From positions 2,623,501-2,687,500 of the forward strand of contig NZ_CP084606.1 of the NCBI RefSeq assembly GCF_022376835.1: 64,000 nucleotides of DNA, read 5' to 3'. The translations under genes and the position numbers were made by a program. The notes under the pieces are model-generated. The model made no database searches and had not been told where the DNA came from. It saw only the letters and a program-made list of their open reading frames with translations. Shown here piece after piece: positions 61,122 through 64,000 of the stretch (the first letter of the stretch is position 1; each line of letters begins with the position of its first letter). The DNA is from Brucepastera parasyntrophica (lineage in GTDB: Bacteria; Spirochaetota; Spirochaetia; Treponematales; Treponemataceae).

Positions 61122-61943
61122 ATGGCAATAATTACTATTTCAAGGCAGATAGCTGCTCTAGGCGACGAAACCGCGTCCGAGCTGGCCCGGCAAATGGGCT
61201 ATACCTTTATTAACCGGAAAATGATAGAAGCCGATTTGCTGAAATTCGGCATCACGGAAGAAAAGCTCCGCAAATATGATGAAAGAAAGCCTGGTTTCTG
61301 GGCGTCCCTTGCGCGTGACAGAGATGAATACTTTGACTATCTCAGGGAAACAATTTATGAACGGGTAAAAGACGGTAACTGTGTCTGCATAGGCCGCGGC
61401 AGTTATGCCATCCTGAGCGATATTCCGGGCTGTTATTCCGTCCGGCTGGTCGCCCCCGATCCGGTCCGGCTTTCGCGGCTTATGAAGGAATTTTCATGGA
61501 CTGAAAAACAGGCGATGGCCCTGATGCAGGAAAGTGACCAGAACCGAATGGGCTACCACAAATGCTTTTTTAACATCGATAACGATGATCCGTCAATATA
61601 TGACATGGTCCTGAATACTGCCTCGATAACCGCGGAACAAGCCGCAAAGATTGTCGCAAACGCCTGTGAGAATTCCATTGACCCGAAAGCTTCTTCCGTC
61701 GGATTAAAACTGATTGCGGACCGTCTGGTTGCCCAAAGAATTGTTAACCATCTCGCCTTTGACCTGAAGCTCCCGATCCATTTTCTTGAGGCCACGACAG
61801 CTGATGAGGAAATTGTCCTGCATGGCGTTGCGGACTCTCCCGCAGTTATCGAAAAGGCCGTCTCGATTGCCCAGTCAATGGCTGCCGGTAAAAAAATTAC
61901 TTCAGGAATAAGCATTGTACAGGAGTATAAAACCTATTTATAA
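61122..61943 (+). CDS. Cytidylate-kinase-like protein with C-terminal BON-like domain
   Basis: 273 residues. N-terminal 185 residues match the cytidylate-kinase-like family: ITISRQIAALGDETASELAR, CVCIGRGSYAILSDIPGCYS, QNRMGYHKCFFNIDNDDPSI. The P-loop is degenerate (IAALGDE in place of a GxxxxGK-type loop). Residues about 195-273 look like a BON domain (RIVNHLAFDLKLPIHFLEAT; VLHGVADSPAVIEKAVSIAQ). Function unknown; a nucleotide kinase or sensor. Strong AGGAGG. Confidence 0.7.
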   Translation: MAIITISRQIAALGDETASELARQMGYTFINRKMIEADLLKFGITEEKLRKYDERKPGFWASLARDRDEYFDYLRETIYERVKDGNCVCIGRGSYAILSDIPGCYSVRLVAPDPVRLSRLMKEFSWTEKQAMALMQESDQNRMGYHKCFFNIDNDDPSIYDMVLNTASITAEQAAKIVANACENSIDPKASSVGLKLIADRLVAQRIVNHLAFDLKLPIHFLEATTADEEIVLHGVADSPAVIEKAVSIAQSMAAGKKITSGISIVQEYKTYL

Positions 61944-61974
61944 CAGAGGCTGCGGTCTGTTTGGAAAAATCCTC

Positions 61975-62003
61975 TTGACACTTCTTATTCCAAGTGGGAT
62001 AGT
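61975..62003 (+). promoter_or_regulatory. Promoter overlapping the start of the phosphatidyltransferase gene
   Basis: TTGACA (61975-61980), 17 bases, GATAGT (61998-62003). The expected +1 is at about 62010, the A of the ATG. Confidence 0.6.
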
Positions 62004-62009
62004 TTGAAA

Positions 62010-62600
62010 ATGAAATTATCCCATTTTTTTACTACAGTACGTCTTGTTCTGGCTCCTGTTTTTTTTGTGCTGTATTTTTTACCCGAATACTATGCTTCAT
62101 TTAACATAATTTCCGCTTATATTCTGATTCCGCTCTTTATTTTTATGGAATTTACCGATTTCCTTGATGGATTTTTCGCGCGGAAAAATAAACAGGTAAG
62201 CGATTTCGGCAAACTGTTTGATCCTTTTGCCGATGTAATGGCCAATTTAACCGTATTACTTGTTTTTACGCTGGCAAATTATCTTCCATCTATATTTTTC
62301 CTCTTGATTCTTTATCGTGAAATGAGTATGATGTTTATACGGATGCTGGCCAGCAGGCAGGGGATAACCATTGCCGCCAGAAAAAGCGGAAAGCTGAAAA
62401 CGGTTTTGTATATTATTGCTGCCGGGTTTTCGCTGCTGCTTGAATCCTGTTCGAGAATAGATATAAACGTTTCATTTTTGGAAATGTATGGAAAAACAAT
62501 TAATTACGGGCTGTATATAATAGCCCTGCTTGTTTCTCTGCTGTCTTTTGCTGACTATTTGATTCATTTTATACCTCAAATAGTAAAAGACCAAAACTGA
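62010..62600 (+). CDS. CDP-alcohol phosphatidyltransferase family protein
   Basis: 196 residues, about six spans. The family motif is complete: DFLDGFFARKNKQVSDFGKL followed by FDPFAD, giving D-x2-DG-x2-AR-x8-G-x3-D-x3-D. This is closest to PgsA (phosphatidylglycerophosphate synthase), but the alcohol substrate is not fixed by sequence. ATG 62010 is used; TTG 62004 is in frame. No ribosome site is evident, and the promoter places transcription start at or next to the ATG. Confidence 0.85.
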   Translation: MKLSHFFTTVRLVLAPVFFVLYFLPEYYASFNIISAYILIPLFIFMEFTDFLDGFFARKNKQVSDFGKLFDPFADVMANLTVLLVFTLANYLPSIFFLLILYREMSMMFIRMLASRQGITIAARKSGKLKTVLYIIAAGFSLLLESCSRIDINVSFLEMYGKTINYGLYIIALLVSLLSFADYLIHFIPQIVKDQN

Positions 62601-62982
62601 AAATATTATCATCATTTTCTCATACTTTTTGTCATCATTTTGTGATGGTTCTTTTCCCGCGAATTTTCTGTAAAAAAGAGCGAAAAAAGAGAAAAAAGAG
62701 TTGACAAGAGCTAAGAAGGTGTAGTATATTCGATTCACTCGCGATTTTACCGAAATGGGGCGCGGGTATGCAGATCTTTGAAAATAAAGGGAAGGGAAAG
62801 AAGGACGCTGTTTGAACGGTGCAAACCGTTTGAAATGGTGAGGTTCAAAAGAGCATTGAAAGAAAGCCTCGAGGCTCACGCGGGAGAGAATCCTGCGTGA
62901 AACCTTGAAAATTCCTTAAAAATAAGAAAAAGGGAACTGGCTTGAAATGAGATATCTAGCGGTCTTCGGACCGATAGAGAAT
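62601..62982 (+). other. rRNA promoter and leader region
   Basis: 382 bases without a gene. It holds three A-tracts, the promoter, a boxA-like site (GATCTTTGAAAA, 62773-62784), a TTTGAAC...GTTCAAA stem with inner AACGGT/ACCGTT (about 62813-62848), CACGCGGGA/TCCTGCGTG (about 62878-62900) and CTAGCGGTC-TTCG-GACCGATAG (62956-62977) just before mature 16S. Confidence 0.7.
62672..62730 (+). promoter_or_regulatory. rRNA operon promoter with phased A-tracts (UP-element-like)
   Basis: TTGACA at 62701-62706 and TATATT at 62725-62730 (18 bases; GTATAT with 17 is equivalent). Six-A tracts at 62672-62677, 62683-62688 and 62692-62697 are spaced by about one helical turn upstream of the -35. Confidence 0.75.

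Positions 62983-64000
<1,018 letters not shown>

Overview
The window is a chromosomal segment of a spirochaete, most likely a member of the Treponema group. The support is the partial 16S rRNA gene at the right edge, an Asn at the RpoB position equivalent to E. coli Ser531 (a known spirochaetal trait), zinc-binding forms of S14 and S4, S10/spc/alpha ribosomal clusters with no adk, map or infA after secY, and large TPR proteins of spirochaetal type. The genus call rests on remembered sequence features, not on a search.

Layout. (1) 2-259: the end of a probable effector-binding (GyrI/AraC-C-terminal-like) protein. (2) 417-12284: tRNA-Thr, rpmG, tRNA-Trp, secE, nusG, rplK, rplA, rplJ, rplL, rpoB, rpoC. 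(3) 12345-29080: rpsL, rpsG, tuf, then the S10, spc and alpha operons through rpoA and rplQ, a 58-aa double-CxxC protein, and a strong terminator. (4) 29125-34074: a branched-chain amino-acid type ABC transporter (livKHMGF) behind a structured leader. (5) 34208-40100: a CBS-CBS-ACT protein, a nitroreductase, an exported CBM48-like protein and a 1140-aa acidic/TPR membrane protein. (6) 40156-46830: tRNA-Val set in tandem repeats, then mostly minus-strand genes: relA/spoT, prmC, prfA, an HD phosphohydrolase, a rhomboid protease and xth. (7) 46914-50548: clpS-clpA-aat, a compact N-end-rule operon. (8) 50552-57413, minus strand: response regulator, histidine kinase, LamG/TPR/zinc-ribbon protein, groEL. 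(9) 57667-62600: rnhA, a PC4-like protein, a lipoprotein/LysM pair, a candidate small RNA, a cytidylate-kinase-like/BON protein and a CDP-alcohol phosphatidyltransferase. (10) 62701-64000: the rRNA promoter, leader and start of 16S.

Six genes (rplF, rpsK, rplQ, livM, clpA and the histidine kinase, the last twice) are each broken by a one-base deletion. All seven are -1 events, mostly in or beside short homopolymers, and they hit genes the cell cannot lose. They look like consensus errors rather than biology, so I annotate those genes over their full corrected spans.

The less ordinary material is mostly in intergenic DNA and domain details: a dispersed structured repeat (34949-35017 and 60752-60820), a probable small RNA at 60740-60860, the tRNA-Val repeat cluster, a long untranslated stretch behind a consensus promoter upstream of tuf, a Rel protein that has lost its hydrolase residues and ACT domain, a 98-aa acidic tail on L10, and two genes (clpS and the CDP-alcohol phosphatidyltransferase) that appear to be leaderless. 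No CRISPR array, transposase, integrase or prophage gene was seen.
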